Below the pieces are notes generated by a model. It did no database searches. It was not told where the DNA came from and saw only the letters and a program-made list of their open reading frames with translations. Positions 1-8,671 of a DNA stretch of 64,000 nt are shown here, one piece after another (positions within the stretch are counted from its first letter, which is position 1; every line of letters starts with the position of its first letter). Source of the stretch: Synechococcus sp. MIT S9220 (GTDB taxonomy: Bacteria > Cyanobacteriota > Cyanobacteriia > PCC-6307 > Cyanobiaceae); contig NZ_CP047958.1 in assembly GCF_014304815.1 (NCBI RefSeq), positions 1,054,001 through 1,118,000 on the forward strand, in the 5' to 3' direction. A program made the position numbers and the translations under genes.

Positions 1-1117
1 AATTCGCTGCTTGTTGTGTCGTTGGCATCATCAGCACCATGGCGTCGCGATGCACCACGACTGGTGAGCCCCCATCGGCTGTGGCATTCGATGACTGCTG
101 GGTCAGCAGATGATTCAACTTCTCGCTGCTCATCGTTGTGAGGCCGCGAGCCACCTCCTGGCCATCCTCATTGAGCAGAAGCACAGCCTGGTTGGCCTCG
201 AACTGTCCGTTCAGCTCTGTGACGCCAACCAGCAGGAGCGAAGCTCCCTTGTTTAGCAGTGCTCGACAGGCTCCGGGGTCCAGGCGCAGCGAGCCTGTTG
301 GTTGCAGTGCATGGGCTAGCCAACTCTTGCGATTGCCCAGCGGTTGAGGGTGGGGATGGAACACAGTGCCGCCTCGACCGCCTCGCAGGATGTTCTGCAA
401 TGACTCTGCTTTCCGGCCATCGCCCAGATGCACTGTGATTCCGCTTGCGGTGGCGATACGAGCTGCTGCAAGTTTCGTGGCCATGCCCCCGGTACCCCAT
501 CGGCCACCGCTACCTGCTCCTTCCTCGAGCTCTCCGATGTGCTCGGGATCATGCACATCCTTGATTGGTGTGGCATTGAGATCACTACGAGGATCTGCTG
601 AATAGAGACTGTCAACATCAGTCAGCAGGATCAATTCATCGGCTTTGACCGCTGCAGCAACGAGTGCTGAGAGGGTGTCGTTGTCACCGAATTTCAGCTC
701 ATCTGAAGACACCGTGTCGTTTCCATTCACCACGGGGAGGACTCCCCAATCAAGCAGCTGATTCAATGTGGCAGACGCGTTGTGGTAGCTCAGGCGGTCT
801 GCCAAGTCGGCGCGCGTGAGAAGCACCTGTGCGACTGGAATGGAATGGCGGGAGAATTCTTTTTCATACAGGCTCATCAGATATCCCTGGCCCACGGATG
901 CGGCAGCTTGCAGGCCTGGAAGGCTGAGGGGCCGTTGAGTCATGCCGAGTCGTTGACAGCCCAGGCCAACGGCTCCAGATGACACGAGCACCGTGCGATC
1001 GCCGCGGCCCATGCTGTCCGCCAGGTTGTTGGACAACTGTGCAATTGCTTCGGCCGTAGACGTCTCTTGGCGTTGTCTCAGCAGGCTTGTCCCCACTTTT
1101 ACAACCCTGAGGGTCAT
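1..1117 (-). CDS. proB: Glutamate 5-kinase, 3' end cut by window edge
   Basis: Phosphorylates L-glutamate to glutamyl 5-phosphate, the first step of proline synthesis, in the cytosol. The protein starts MTLRVVKVGTSLL, the amino-acid-kinase opening, and carries GDNDTLSALVAA and the conserved GTGGMATK segment near residue 165. The last ~100 residues match a PUA-type C-terminal domain, so this is the long form (372 codons visible, no stop before the edge). Its ATG overlaps the stop of the upstream phosphatase gene as ATGA, so the two are probably translated as an operon. Family assignment is firm; only the exact 3' end is unseen. Confidence 0.95.
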   Translation of the reverse strand, partial: MTLRVVKVGTSLLRQRQETSTAEAIAQLSNNLADSMGRGDRTVLVSSGAVGLGCQRLGMTQRPLSLPGLQAAASVGQGYLMSLYEKEFSRHSIPVAQVLLTRADLADRLSYHNASATLNQLLDWGVLPVVNGNDTVSSDELKFGDNDTLSALVAAAVKADELILLTDVDSLYSADPRSDLNATPIKDVHDPEHIGELEEGAGSGGRWGTGGMATKLAAARIATASGITVHLGDGRKAESLQNILRGGRGGTVFHPHPQPLGNRKSWLAHALQPTGSLRLDPGACRALLNKGASLLLVGVTELNGQFEANQAVLLLNEDGQEVARGLTTMSSEKLNHLLTQQSSNATADGGSPVVVHRDAMVLMMPTTQQAAN

Positions 1118-1623
1118 TGCCCCACTGCTCCGAAAAATCTGGCGAGATGCCGTTCCAGCCTTTGCACGCGATCGTGACTGCAGGCTGTGCCGTCGGGGCG
1201 TGGCGGTTTCACCAGCACGGTGTAAAGCCCCAGTCTGTTGCCGGCAAGAACATCGGTGAACACACGATCTCCCACCATGGCGATCTCGGTCGTCGCATTG
1301 GGAAGCGTGCTGATCACGCGACGAATCGCTCCACGGCGAGGTTTTGATGCTGAGCAGGTGTAAGTCACATTCATCTGATCCGCCACTGCCTGGATTCTCT
1401 GGCGCGAAGGGTTATTGCTGATCAGATGAATGTGCAACAAACGCGATGCATCCTTGGCCCAGCGACGCATTGGAGCAGGCAGTTCCACGCCACGCCCTGG
1501 GAGCAGGGTACGGTCCACATCCAGCAACAGAACCTTGATACCCCTCCCAATCAGGGGTTCCAGGGGTAAGTGGGCCAGGGTCAGGCCCGGATCCCAATCC
1601 GGTATCAGCCAGTGACGCGGCAT
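1114..1623 (-). CDS. YqeG-family HAD phosphatase
   Basis: A 169-residue HAD-superfamily (subclass IIIA) phosphatase. The nucleophile motif reads DVDRTLLPG near residue 36 and the acidic motif GDRVFTDVLAGN lies near residue 118, followed by a Gly-Leu-Tyr-Thr-Val-Leu-Val segment typical of YqeG/GEP4 proteins. GEP4 in yeast mitochondria is a phosphatidylglycerophosphate phosphatase; whether this one does the same is inference, but pgsA, which makes that substrate, lies about 8 kb away. Start chosen at ATG because it overlaps the preceding stop as TGATG; a GTG one codon upstream is also possible. Confidence 0.88.
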   Translation of the reverse strand: MPRHWLIPDWDPGLTLAHLPLEPLIGRGIKVLLLDVDRTLLPGRGVELPAPMRRWAKDASRLLHIHLISNNPSRQRIQAVADQMNVTYTCSASKPRRGAIRRVISTLPNATTEIAMVGDRVFTDVLAGNRLGLYTVLVKPPRPDGTACSHDRVQRLERHLARFFGAVGQ

Positions 1624-2165
1624 CACTCAGGAAGCCCCTGCTCATCCAGCTCGGCTTCAATCCGTGGTTGAACGCGGTCGAACTCCTCACCCTCAACAAG
1701 CAAGGCTGCACCGTCGTCCATTCTTGCCACCACGAAAAAGGGATCCAGAGGGATGTACAAGCCATATTCCTGTTCCTCCACGAGAAAGCTCACCAACAGC
1801 TCATAGGTTTCGGATTCATCGTCAACGTCCTCCTCGTCGAGATCGTCAGGATCGGGTTCATCAAGCTCACCGTTCACGGTCAGAGTCACTGCTGAGCGGA
1901 CCAGGGTGAGATCGTGTTCCTGAAGCACCACATCAGCGACCGAAAGGATCGGCTCGCTGCTGGCGATGCTTTCGATCAGTTCGGGATCATCCCCGTCGCG
2001 CAGACGGAACAGACACACAGGTGTATCAACAGGCGTAAGAAGCGCATAATCCTTCTCATCAAGAGGAATGAGCTGCTCAAGAAAACAAAGCAGGTCGTGT
2101 CCGTCACGGTCCTTGACGAGAACGGTGGGCACCTCACCGTTGGAAGCAGGTCCGCTGGAACTCAT
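1623..2165 (-). CDS. DUF3727 domain protein
   Basis: A 180-residue acidic cytosolic protein of the DUF3727 (DUF1292-like) family found in cyanobacteria and plastids. The N-terminal ~90 residues form the DUF1292-like part (VLVKDRDGHDLLCFLEQLIP); a run of Asp/Glu around residues 100-120 links to a second half containing YELLVSFLVEEQEYGLYIPLDPF. Function is not known. It overlaps ruvX upstream by 4 bp (ATGA) and the phosphatase downstream by 1 bp, so it belongs to the proB operon. Confidence 0.85.
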   Translation of the reverse strand: MSSSGPASNGEVPTVLVKDRDGHDLLCFLEQLIPLDEKDYALLTPVDTPVCLFRLRDGDDPELIESIASSEPILSVADVVLQEHDLTLVRSAVTLTVNGELDEPDPDDLDEEDVDDESETYELLVSFLVEEQEYGLYIPLDPFFVVARMDDGAALLVEGEEFDRVQPRIEAELDEQGLPE

Positions 2166-2668
2166 GGCGCTGGAGGAATTAAAGTCCAGGATCTTGCATC
2201 AGCATCCGTTTCGCCACGTTTCGCAGGCGCCATCTGGACTGGTTGTGGTTCAGGCCCATCGGCAAGCCACTGTTCGAGCAGCAGTGCTGCCGCGGCACTG
2301 TCCAGTCGTCCAGTGCGATCTCCATGCAGTTGATGGCGCTCTGCCGCTGCCCAGCTGCTGCTGTGCTCGTTCACAAGGGCCATTGGCAGAGACAGAGCAC
2401 GAGCCAGTCGGACGCCGTAGCGATGACAGTGTTTGGCCTGCATGGTGGGCTCACCCGAATCGTCCAGGGGTAGACCAACAATCAGAGCCTCAACCCGGCG
2501 CGCGTCGCAGAGTGTCTTGATTTGGCTGACATCGTGATCGAAGTCGCCACGTTGCAATGCTTTGAGTGGAGTGACAGTCAATCCAAGGCCGTCGCAGCCT
2601 GCGAGCCCGATCCTTCGACGGCCGACATCAAGGCTGAGTGCTGACCGCGCCTGGGGAGGTGAGCTCAA
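2162..2668 (-). CDS. ruvX: YqgF/RuvX Holliday-junction resolvase family protein
   Basis: RNase H-fold protein of the YqgF/RuvX family, linked to Holliday junction resolution and 16S rRNA 5' processing. Visible are the first catalytic Asp in SLDVGRRRIGLA, the segment VEALIVGLPLDDSG, the Glu in LVNEHSSS, and the closing Asp region DSAAAALLLEQWL. The start is uncertain: a TTG just after the preceding stop gives about 168 residues with a normal-length N-terminus; another TTG at 2743 would overlap the upstream gene by 74 bp. The expected WTT after the Glu reads SSS here. Confidence 0.85.
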   Translation of the reverse strand: MSSPPQARSALSLDVGRRRIGLAGCDGLGLTVTPLKALQRGDFDHDVSQIKTLCDARRVEALIVGLPLDDSGEPTMQAKHCHRYGVRLARALSLPMALVNEHSSSWAAAERHQLHGDRTGRLDSAAAALLLEQWLADGPEPQPVQMAPAKRGETDADARSWTLIPPAP

Positions 2669-2669
2669 C

Positions 2670-3761
2670 TCAGCGCCTCGGGGCCAGGCTCGGTGTTGGC
2701 AGCTGCGGTTGTTGAGGCTGCAGACGACCGAGCATGGATTCAAGCGGACGTAGACCCCCCAGGTTGCGCTGCTGCACGCGCCTCCAGATACTTCGTCCCA
2801 GCATCATTTCCAGGGATCCTTCCCGCCATCCCTGACTTGCGAGTACGTCCTTCAGTTGTTGGTCGTCGTCCGACACCAGAAGTGATGGTGGGGTTTGCTG
2901 GTTGAGCAGCTGCATTAACGCTGCGGGTAATCCAGCGCCAATGCGCTCATCCCACGCCGGTCCCCGCAGCAGTTCAAGACGGGGTGAATCGATCCCCCAT
3001 GGGCGCCTGATCAGCCCCGCTATGACCTGAGGATCTCCCTCTCTTTCAACCGTTAAAACTGTTGAGCCACCACCGCTCAGATCGAGCAGGTCGCCCCATT
3101 GGCGATCGAGGATTTGCCGATGTTGAGGGCTGATGCTCGACTGCTCAAGGGACAAAAGCTGTCGTGCGTTCTCGCGGTTGATGGGATTCCAGCAAAGTCC
3201 CTGCGGAACCTCTCCACTGTTCGTTCGCTCTCCACTGTTCGTTGCGTTCGCCGTCGACGGCGAAACCATGAGCGGCGGATTCCAGATCCTCCCCTGGCGT
3301 AGAGGCTGGAAGCCAAGCTCGCGCAGCAGATCCAGTTGCGGTCGATCCGTGGGGTCGCAGCGAACAAGCCAGCTGCGACAACGAGCGATGTCATCGTTGA
3401 GCGCTTGCTGGATCAGAAGGCGAAGACCTTTTTGGCGACTGAAGTGACGAGGGGTCGCAAGCGACAGAACGTCGAGTTGCCAGCAACTGTTGCGACGGTT
3501 GCTGGAGCGCATCAGCAGCAGGGATTCGATCTGGTCTGCGACTTCTGAGGACGACTCGATCAGGGCCAGCACCCGGGTGAGTCGAGCGTTCAGCGGGTCT
3601 GGCAGGAACTGCTCAAGACGGCTGAACCATGACTGAACCAGCAAGCTCTGCAGAGCGCTGTTATCGATGCTGGAACAGGCATCCACAGTGGAGGCGATCT
3701 GGCTCAAATGACCAGCTTTCAAAGGCTCGACCCGGAGTCGGAATCCAGCTGTCGCTGCCAC
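2670..3761 (-). CDS. GNAT-like acetyltransferase, probably two-domain
   Basis: A 363-residue protein starting with GTG. The N-terminal half resembles the degenerate GNAT proteins of marine picocyanobacteria: FRLRVEPLKAGHL at the start and LDVLSLATPRHFSRQKGLRLLIQQAL around residues 95-120, where an acetyl-CoA loop would lie. A second, weaker half covers residues ~190-330. No clean R-x-x-G-x-G/A loop is visible, so activity is uncertain. An 18-bp tandem repeat adds the hexapeptide TNSGER/TNSGEV between the halves. It sits first in the run leading to ruvX and proB. Confidence 0.5.
   Translation of the reverse strand: MAATAGFRLRVEPLKAGHLSQIASTVDACSSIDNSALQSLLVQSWFSRLEQFLPDPLNARLTRVLALIESSSEVADQIESLLLMRSSNRRNSCWQLDVLSLATPRHFSRQKGLRLLIQQALNDDIARCRSWLVRCDPTDRPQLDLLRELGFQPLRQGRIWNPPLMVSPSTANATNSGERTNSGEVPQGLCWNPINRENARQLLSLEQSSISPQHRQILDRQWGDLLDLSGGGSTVLTVEREGDPQVIAGLIRRPWGIDSPRLELLRGPAWDERIGAGLPAALMQLLNQQTPPSLLVSDDDQQLKDVLASQGWREGSLEMMLGRSIWRRVQQRNLGGLRPLESMLGRLQPQQPQLPTPSLAPRR
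3211..3246. repeat. 18-bp tandem duplication inside GNAT-like gene
   Basis: Two adjacent 18-bp copies differing only at the last few bases. The unit is a multiple of three, so it adds six residues to the interdomain linker without shifting the frame. Confidence 0.85.
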
Positions 3762-3812
3762 GTCAGGCCTCCACCACTGTTCAAATCTATCGCCGCCTTT
3801 CGTTGTTTGAGG

Positions 3813-4979
3813 TCAGGCTGGTCGGACCAGCACCAGTGGAGTGCGCTCGTTGGCATTTCCAGCAGGGTTGGGGCGCAGGGCGCGATGCAACAACGCTTCA
3901 TCGCAGCCGTTGCTGGAGGCCAGCACCTTCACGCGACCAAGATCGTTCACATCAACGATCGCAACGGCGACGCCGAGAGCATCTGCAGCGTCCTGGCAGA
4001 GACGGACCGGGTCAGAGGGGCCAAGGACGATCGTTTGGTCGTAGGGGGGTGTCGTCCCGGTGATGTCATCAATCAGACGCGCTTGTTCGCCTGCGAGTCG
4101 ATAGAACCAGCCCTTCAATCCAACAATTTTGAGTGCCAAGCCGATTGACCAGGCAAGGATGACGCGGGTCGGCCCGACCTGGTCAATCAGTGTTTGTAAT
4201 CCGCATGCGGTGGCGAGGCTGCTGGTGGGGTGGAATACGCGGCAGAGCAAGCGAGCAATCCAGGTCGGTTCGACCATGGAGGGGTGGGTATATCGCCCCT
4301 GGATCACGGCGACAGGGGTTTCCCCGATCGTGAGAATGTCTCCCGGCTGCAACAGCTCACCTGCGTAGTCGCGGAGCACGTCAATGGTGCTGTCGAGAGG
4401 GCCAAGCAAGTGTGTTTTCAAAGGAAGCACTCTGCAGTTCTCCCCGGAGCGGAATTCAGCTTTGCTGGGCTGAAGCACAGCGGGTTTGCTTAGAGGCACC
4501 ACCACGCCCTGGCGACGATCAACGCGTCCAAAGGGTCCGTAGTTCACCCAGTTGACATCCATCCAGACCGTATCGACCCGATCAGCAATGGCAGCACCTG
4601 TCTGACCACGGAGGGTGACGCTGACCTGGATGCGGGTGCTTTTGCGCCCCTTCACGATGTAAGCAGGCCAGTAGCCGTCAGCCCGGGTGTCCTCATCAGG
4701 GTGATGGGGCGTGATCCTGGTTTTGATCGTGACATCGTTGAGATCCGAGCTGCCGATCAGCACTGGGTTGACCTGAAGCTCCGGCACCATCACTTCCATG
4801 CGTTTGTGAGGGTTGCTGATCTCAATCCATCCCTGCAGCTCAAGATCATCTCCCGATGGCCTGACGCTCCAGTCCAGTTGACGGAGCTTCAGCGGCGATG
4901 AGGGTCGCAGACGATGACGCGCTTCGATCCAGAACACTCCCAGGCCGATCAGGAGCAGGATCACAAGCAGAACACACAT
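3813..4979 (-). CDS. CofE-like (F420-0:gamma-glutamyl ligase family) membrane-anchored protein
   Basis: A 388-residue protein with one N-terminal membrane segment (residues 1-18, CVLLVILLLIGLGVFW), then a domain of about 170 residues special to cyanobacteria, then a C-terminal part resembling CofE: GDILTIGETPVAVIQGRY near 235, DDITGTTPPYDQTIVLGPSDP near 310 and VAIVDVNDLGRVKVLA near 345. True CofE adds glutamates to coenzyme F420; marine Synechococcus is not known to make F420, so this is best seen as a CofE-fold protein of unknown substrate. About 60 bp separate it from the gene upstream. Confidence 0.7.
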   Translation of the reverse strand: MCVLLVILLLIGLGVFWIEARHRLRPSSPLKLRQLDWSVRPSGDDLELQGWIEISNPHKRMEVMVPELQVNPVLIGSSDLNDVTIKTRITPHHPDEDTRADGYWPAYIVKGRKSTRIQVSVTLRGQTGAAIADRVDTVWMDVNWVNYGPFGRVDRRQGVVVPLSKPAVLQPSKAEFRSGENCRVLPLKTHLLGPLDSTIDVLRDYAGELLQPGDILTIGETPVAVIQGRYTHPSMVEPTWIARLLCRVFHPTSSLATACGLQTLIDQVGPTRVILAWSIGLALKIVGLKGWFYRLAGEQARLIDDITGTTPPYDQTIVLGPSDPVRLCQDAADALGVAVAIVDVNDLGRVKVLASSNGCDEALLHRALRPNPAGNANERTPLVLVRPA

Positions 4980-5039
4980 GTCAACGTCGGCTGTCTGCCG
5001 GTCTCAATGGCGCGCAGCGTAAGGCGTCCACGTGATTGT

Positions 5040-5576
5040 TCAACGTGAAATCACCTCGGTGTTGAGCTCATTGAAACTGAGGCTCATGCTTTCTCCCTGC
5101 GGTGCGGGAAGTCCGGTTGCCTCACTGATGGCGGCATTGATCTGCTCCAGTGGGACCTGCCCTTCCTCATCGAGTAACAGCTGGCCATCTCCGTTGATGA
5201 CCACCACCTGCGGAACGATTCCGTGCCAGTAGTGCGCAGGATCAGTTCTGTCGTTCTTGGCTCTCCCCTGCAGAGCATCAGTGGTCAAAGGCAGAAGGTC
5301 CACGCTGTTTCCCCACAGCCTTTGAAGTTCCGAAACGGCCGGAGAGAAAGCTTTACTGGTTCTGCTGTCATCGAGGTAGTAAACGATGACGCTGGTGCGA
5401 CCCGCCTGCTGTGAATCAGCCAGGGTGACGGCAGGAGGAACAAGTGAACCGTTACCGGCATACAGCGCGAAAATATTGCCGTCGTAGCTATCGGTTTCCC
5501 GGATGGCCTGAGCCGGCAGTGCAATCAGCATCAAGGCCAGCACCGCGACGATGGAACGGATCAGGAACGCGGTCAT
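5040..5576 (-). CDS. Thioredoxin-fold exported protein, PSI accumulation factor-like
   Basis: About 178 residues with a cleavable signal peptide (MTAFLIRSIVAVLALMLIALPAQA). The mature part contains YDGNIFALYAGNGSLVPP followed by VIVYYLDDSRTSK, where a thioredoxin fold would carry its active site, but no CxxC is present. It matches my memory of the cyanobacterial and plastid thylakoid-membrane photosystem I accumulation factor family, placing it in the lumen or periplasm. ATG at 5576 was preferred over an ATG six codons upstream because it gives a normal signal peptide. Family recall, not a search, supports the name. Confidence 0.65.
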   Translation of the reverse strand: MTAFLIRSIVAVLALMLIALPAQAIRETDSYDGNIFALYAGNGSLVPPAVTLADSQQAGRTSVIVYYLDDSRTSKAFSPAVSELQRLWGNSVDLLPLTTDALQGRAKNDRTDPAHYWHGIVPQVVVINGDGQLLLDEEGQVPLEQINAAISEATGLPAPQGESMSLSFNELNTEVISR

Positions 5577-5630
5577 GGCACCGAAACAGTGCATGCATTC
5601 TGAGCCCTTGTCAGCCGATGCAGCTGAGAA

Positions 5631-7247
5631 TCAGCTGCGCCCGAGACTTCGACCCATCCCCTGAGCAATGCCGCGTCCGATCAGACCGATTGCTCGACCC
5701 ACCACTTGGGTGAGAACCACCACCATCAGGTCCCCGAGACGTTTGACCAAGGCCTGAACCTGCGGTGCGATGGCATCTCGGGCCTCAACAATGAGAGCAA
5801 CCTGTTGTTGCCACCAGCGCAGGCGCTTGAGCTCCTCATCCCTTGGCTCGGTCAACAGCAAGGGTTCAATGCGTCCGGTTTTGAGGCTGAACAGCAATCG
5901 GCGACTCTCGTACAAACGAATTGGACGTTCGATCCAGTCTTGCCAGCGCGACTGACTGTTGAGTTGGTTGCGCAAACGTTCCAGTTCGCGGGTTGAGATC
6001 AGGTCCTGCTGCAGGAGATACCGGCGCAGTTCGGGCCATTCGCCGCAGATTCCGAGCAGTTCGGAACCAATGAGCTCAGCTGTGCGCACCAGCCAGTTGC
6101 TGATCAGGGTCTCAAGCTGCAGTAATGCCCTGGGGTCGTCTGAGGGAAGCAGCTGACCATCCACAAGGACAGGTTGATCCAGCACGAGTGACGCCAGCAT
6201 GGTCTGCGGATCTGGCAGCTCATCATCCGATTGGTGGAGATCGGTGCGATCCACCAGTTGGTCGGCCACGGCAACAAGACTTTCACCTTGGGGAAGGCGC
6301 ACGTAATTGCCTGCGACGCTGCGCAAAGCCTGTTGCTTCACTTCCGTCTGCAGAGACTGCCAACGAGCGCTCAGTGCTTTCTGGTCGCGTGTGCCGACGA
6401 GCTCATCACCGCGCAGGCGAAGAAGAACCTCATGCAATTGCTGTAGAAGCGCCAGTAATAGGTCGCGACGGCGTTCCGGGTGAAGTCCCTCAATGGCGAG
6501 CAACTGGCCTGTGCCGTTGCCCAGTCCACTGCTCACAGCACCTTCGAGTCGTTGCTGAATGGCATTCCAGACGGCCGTTGGTTCTCGGTCGTTCAGGGTT
6601 AGTTCAAGGGTTTTGCTCTGATCATGCAGTGGCATGACATCAGCGAGGCCGGTGTGAAGAGGTCCCCAAAGCCACAGAAGCAGGTTTTTGGCACTGCGCA
6701 GTTCGCGACAGCGACCTTCCAGCATCAGTCGCATCACGAAATGTTCAGGCGGAGGATCGAGCAGTGCTTCGATGACCTGAAGATCCCGACCGATCTGCTG
6801 CAAACCACTGACGAGTAGCCACTGCGCCATGCTCAGACTTGGCTGGCTGGTTGAGGAATGCTCAGAGTGGGGCTTGATTTTCAGCACTCTGCCTCCATTG
6901 AGAAGGGTCTGAACCGCATCCCTGAGTGCTGCGAGGTCTGGATCTTGAAGGATGCCGTCGCAGTTCAACGAGAGCAGAGACTGAGGATCACGTCCGTAGT
7001 CAGCTGGTAAGAGCAGCAACGTGGAAGCAGGAGTCCAGCGCTGTTGCAGCTGAAGAATCTCCCGCTCGAGGATCAGGGGCTGGGTCTCGGTCGGCAATGA
7101 CCAGATCACCAGTGATGGGTGACCCTGCAGCTGATCAGCAGACCGTCTGATGCGAACTGGCAGCTCTTCAGTGGGGATTTCCGCAGCAAGGCTTTCACCG
7201 AGAAGATCGGGAGCGAAAAGGAGAATCTCCCTGTCCTGGTCGATCAC
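5631..7247 (-). CDS. DUF3685 domain protein
   Basis: A 538-residue, Leu/Gln-rich protein of the cyanobacterial DUF3685 family (related to plastid Ycf55). The first ~115 residues look like a response-regulator receiver remnant (ILLFAPDLLGESL, LVIWSLPTE, CDGILQDPDLAALRDAVQTLLNGG) without the full phosphoacceptor set; the rest is helical. The C-terminal tail (LGDLMVVVLTQVVGRAIGLIGRGIAQGMG) may touch the membrane. Function unknown. Start is GTG, separated by 27 bp from the fur-type gene upstream. Confidence 0.75.
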   Translation of the reverse strand: MIDQDREILLFAPDLLGESLAAEIPTEELPVRIRRSADQLQGHPSLVIWSLPTETQPLILEREILQLQQRWTPASTLLLLPADYGRDPQSLLSLNCDGILQDPDLAALRDAVQTLLNGGRVLKIKPHSEHSSTSQPSLSMAQWLLVSGLQQIGRDLQVIEALLDPPPEHFVMRLMLEGRCRELRSAKNLLLWLWGPLHTGLADVMPLHDQSKTLELTLNDREPTAVWNAIQQRLEGAVSSGLGNGTGQLLAIEGLHPERRRDLLLALLQQLHEVLLRLRGDELVGTRDQKALSARWQSLQTEVKQQALRSVAGNYVRLPQGESLVAVADQLVDRTDLHQSDDELPDPQTMLASLVLDQPVLVDGQLLPSDDPRALLQLETLISNWLVRTAELIGSELLGICGEWPELRRYLLQQDLISTRELERLRNQLNSQSRWQDWIERPIRLYESRRLLFSLKTGRIEPLLLTEPRDEELKRLRWWQQQVALIVEARDAIAPQVQALVKRLGDLMVVVLTQVVGRAIGLIGRGIAQGMGRSLGRS

Positions 7248-7274
7248 GGTGCCCTGTAACTGTGCTGATGAGCG

Positions 7275-7760
7275 TCAAGGTAACGGCACTGGCGAGGATG
7301 CTCCAGTGGCAATTTTTGGACGTCCGTTTAATTGAAGGGTGTACGACTCGATGTTGAATCCGGTCCGGCGTTCGATTTCCCTGAGTACATCGTCGGGAAG
7401 TTTCACATCAAGATCTTCAATTGCACCTGTTTCCAGGCAGGTGAGATGGCTGTGTGGATCGCTGCGATATCCATAAAGACGCCCATTGGCTCGATCGAGA
7501 CACTCGATCACACCTGCACTTTGGAGGGCTTCCAGGTTCTGATAAACGGAGGTATGGCCGATTTGTCGGCCTTGCTGATTGAGTTTCTCAAAAATGTCTC
7601 GAGCACTGAGGTGACTGGCTTCGCTCCACAGCAGATCGAGCACCATTCGCCGTTGCCGGCTCAGTCGCATCCCCAGATGTCGGCAACGATCGAAGGCATC
7701 CTGAAGGGTGCGCTTGTCATGGGCTCCCTTGGGTAGAAATGACTCGACCAGCGACTCCAC
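7275..7760 (-). CDS. Fur-family transcriptional repressor
   Basis: A 161-residue winged-helix metalloregulator. The recognition helix segment reads IGHTSVYQNLEALQSAGVIEC, typical of Fur/PerR/Zur. The dimerisation half has DPHSHLTCLETGAIEDLDV and a terminal GFNIESYTLQLNGRP, which is nearest PerR- or Fur-type cyanobacterial regulators. The zinc-binding CxxC pairs of many Fur proteins are missing; only one Cys remains at the first site. The regulated metal or signal cannot be told from sequence. GTG start. Confidence 0.85.
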   Translation of the reverse strand: MESLVESFLPKGAHDKRTLQDAFDRCRHLGMRLSRQRRMVLDLLWSEASHLSARDIFEKLNQQGRQIGHTSVYQNLEALQSAGVIECLDRANGRLYGYRSDPHSHLTCLETGAIEDLDVKLPDDVLREIERRTGFNIESYTLQLNGRPKIATGASSPVPLP

Positions 7761-7820
7761 GGCAGTCGTCGTAACGATTTCAGGTTAGACCCGTTCAGTG
7801 GCCCCGTCTTGATGAGGGCT

Positions 7821-8591
7821 TCAAGCCATGTCCTTCAACAGTCCTGTTGATGGGTCCTGAAGTCGTCCATTGCCAAGGACCTTGAGCGCTTCTCCAAGAT
7901 CGATCCGGCCGTCATAAAGGGCTCGTCCAACGATGACGCCTTCAACACCGAGTGGTTCCAGCGCCAACAGCGCCAATAAGTCAGCCATGCAGCCCACTCC
8001 GCCAGAGGCGATCACGGGAACGCTGCTGGCAGCGGCCATCTGCCTTAAAGCGTCGAGGTTGGGGCCCGCAAGGGTTCCATCCGTGCTGATGTCGGTGCTG
8101 ATGATTGCTGCAATTGCCGCATCACTGAAGCGTGCGGCCAAAGCAGTGGCTTCGGTGTTGCTGTTCTCCAGCCATCCCCTCGTTGCGACCTTGCCGTGGC
8201 GGGCATCAATGCCAACGATGATTCTGCTGGGATGTCGGTCTGCCAGCTGCACGACAAGTTCCGGTTGCTCCAATGCAACCGTTCCCAGGATCACGCGTTC
8301 GAGCCCGCATTCCAGAAGTGCTTCGGCGCGTTCAGCCGAACGCACGCCACCACCGAGCTGAACCGGGATCGACAGTGTCTCTGTGATCGCACGAACCGCT
8401 GCATCGTTGATGGGTTGACCGCTGCGGGCACCGTCGAGATCCACCAAGTGCAGACGGCTAGCCCCCTGCTCTTGCCAGCTCATGGCTTGGGATACAGGGT
8501 CATCGCTGAATCGGGTGACCTGGTCGTAATCGCCTTGGTGCAAACGGACGCAGGCCCCTCCCAGCAGGTCGATGGCTGGAATGATCTGCAT
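7821..8591 (-). CDS. hisA: Phosphoribosylformimino-5-aminoimidazole carboxamide ribotide isomerase
   Basis: HisA, a TIM-barrel isomerase of histidine synthesis acting on ProFAR. Start placed at the ATG giving MQIIPAIDLLGGACVRLHQGD; the upstream extension is not typical. Catalytic Asp is in PAIDLLGG, the second acid in STDISTDGTLAGPN near residue 135; phosphate-binding loops are VQLGGGVRS and VIASGGVG. Length of 256 residues is standard. It is divergent from the epimerase gene with about 75 bp between the starts. Confidence 0.95.
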   Translation of the reverse strand: MQIIPAIDLLGGACVRLHQGDYDQVTRFSDDPVSQAMSWQEQGASRLHLVDLDGARSGQPINDAAVRAITETLSIPVQLGGGVRSAERAEALLECGLERVILGTVALEQPELVVQLADRHPSRIIVGIDARHGKVATRGWLENSNTEATALAARFSDAAIAAIISTDISTDGTLAGPNLDALRQMAAASSVPVIASGGVGCMADLLALLALEPLGVEGVIVGRALYDGRIDLGEALKVLGNGRLQDPSTGLLKDMA

Positions 8592-8671
8592 GGCCGTTGC
8601 GATGGACTGACTCCCATCCTGCACGGGTGGGTTCAGCGCGCTTCAATAACAGCTGGTCTGCCTGGGTGCTC

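Noticed and set aside
3813-4979. True F420 glutamyl ligase
   Set aside because: Membrane anchor and long extra domain, with no other F420 genes nearby; only the CofE-like fold is supported.
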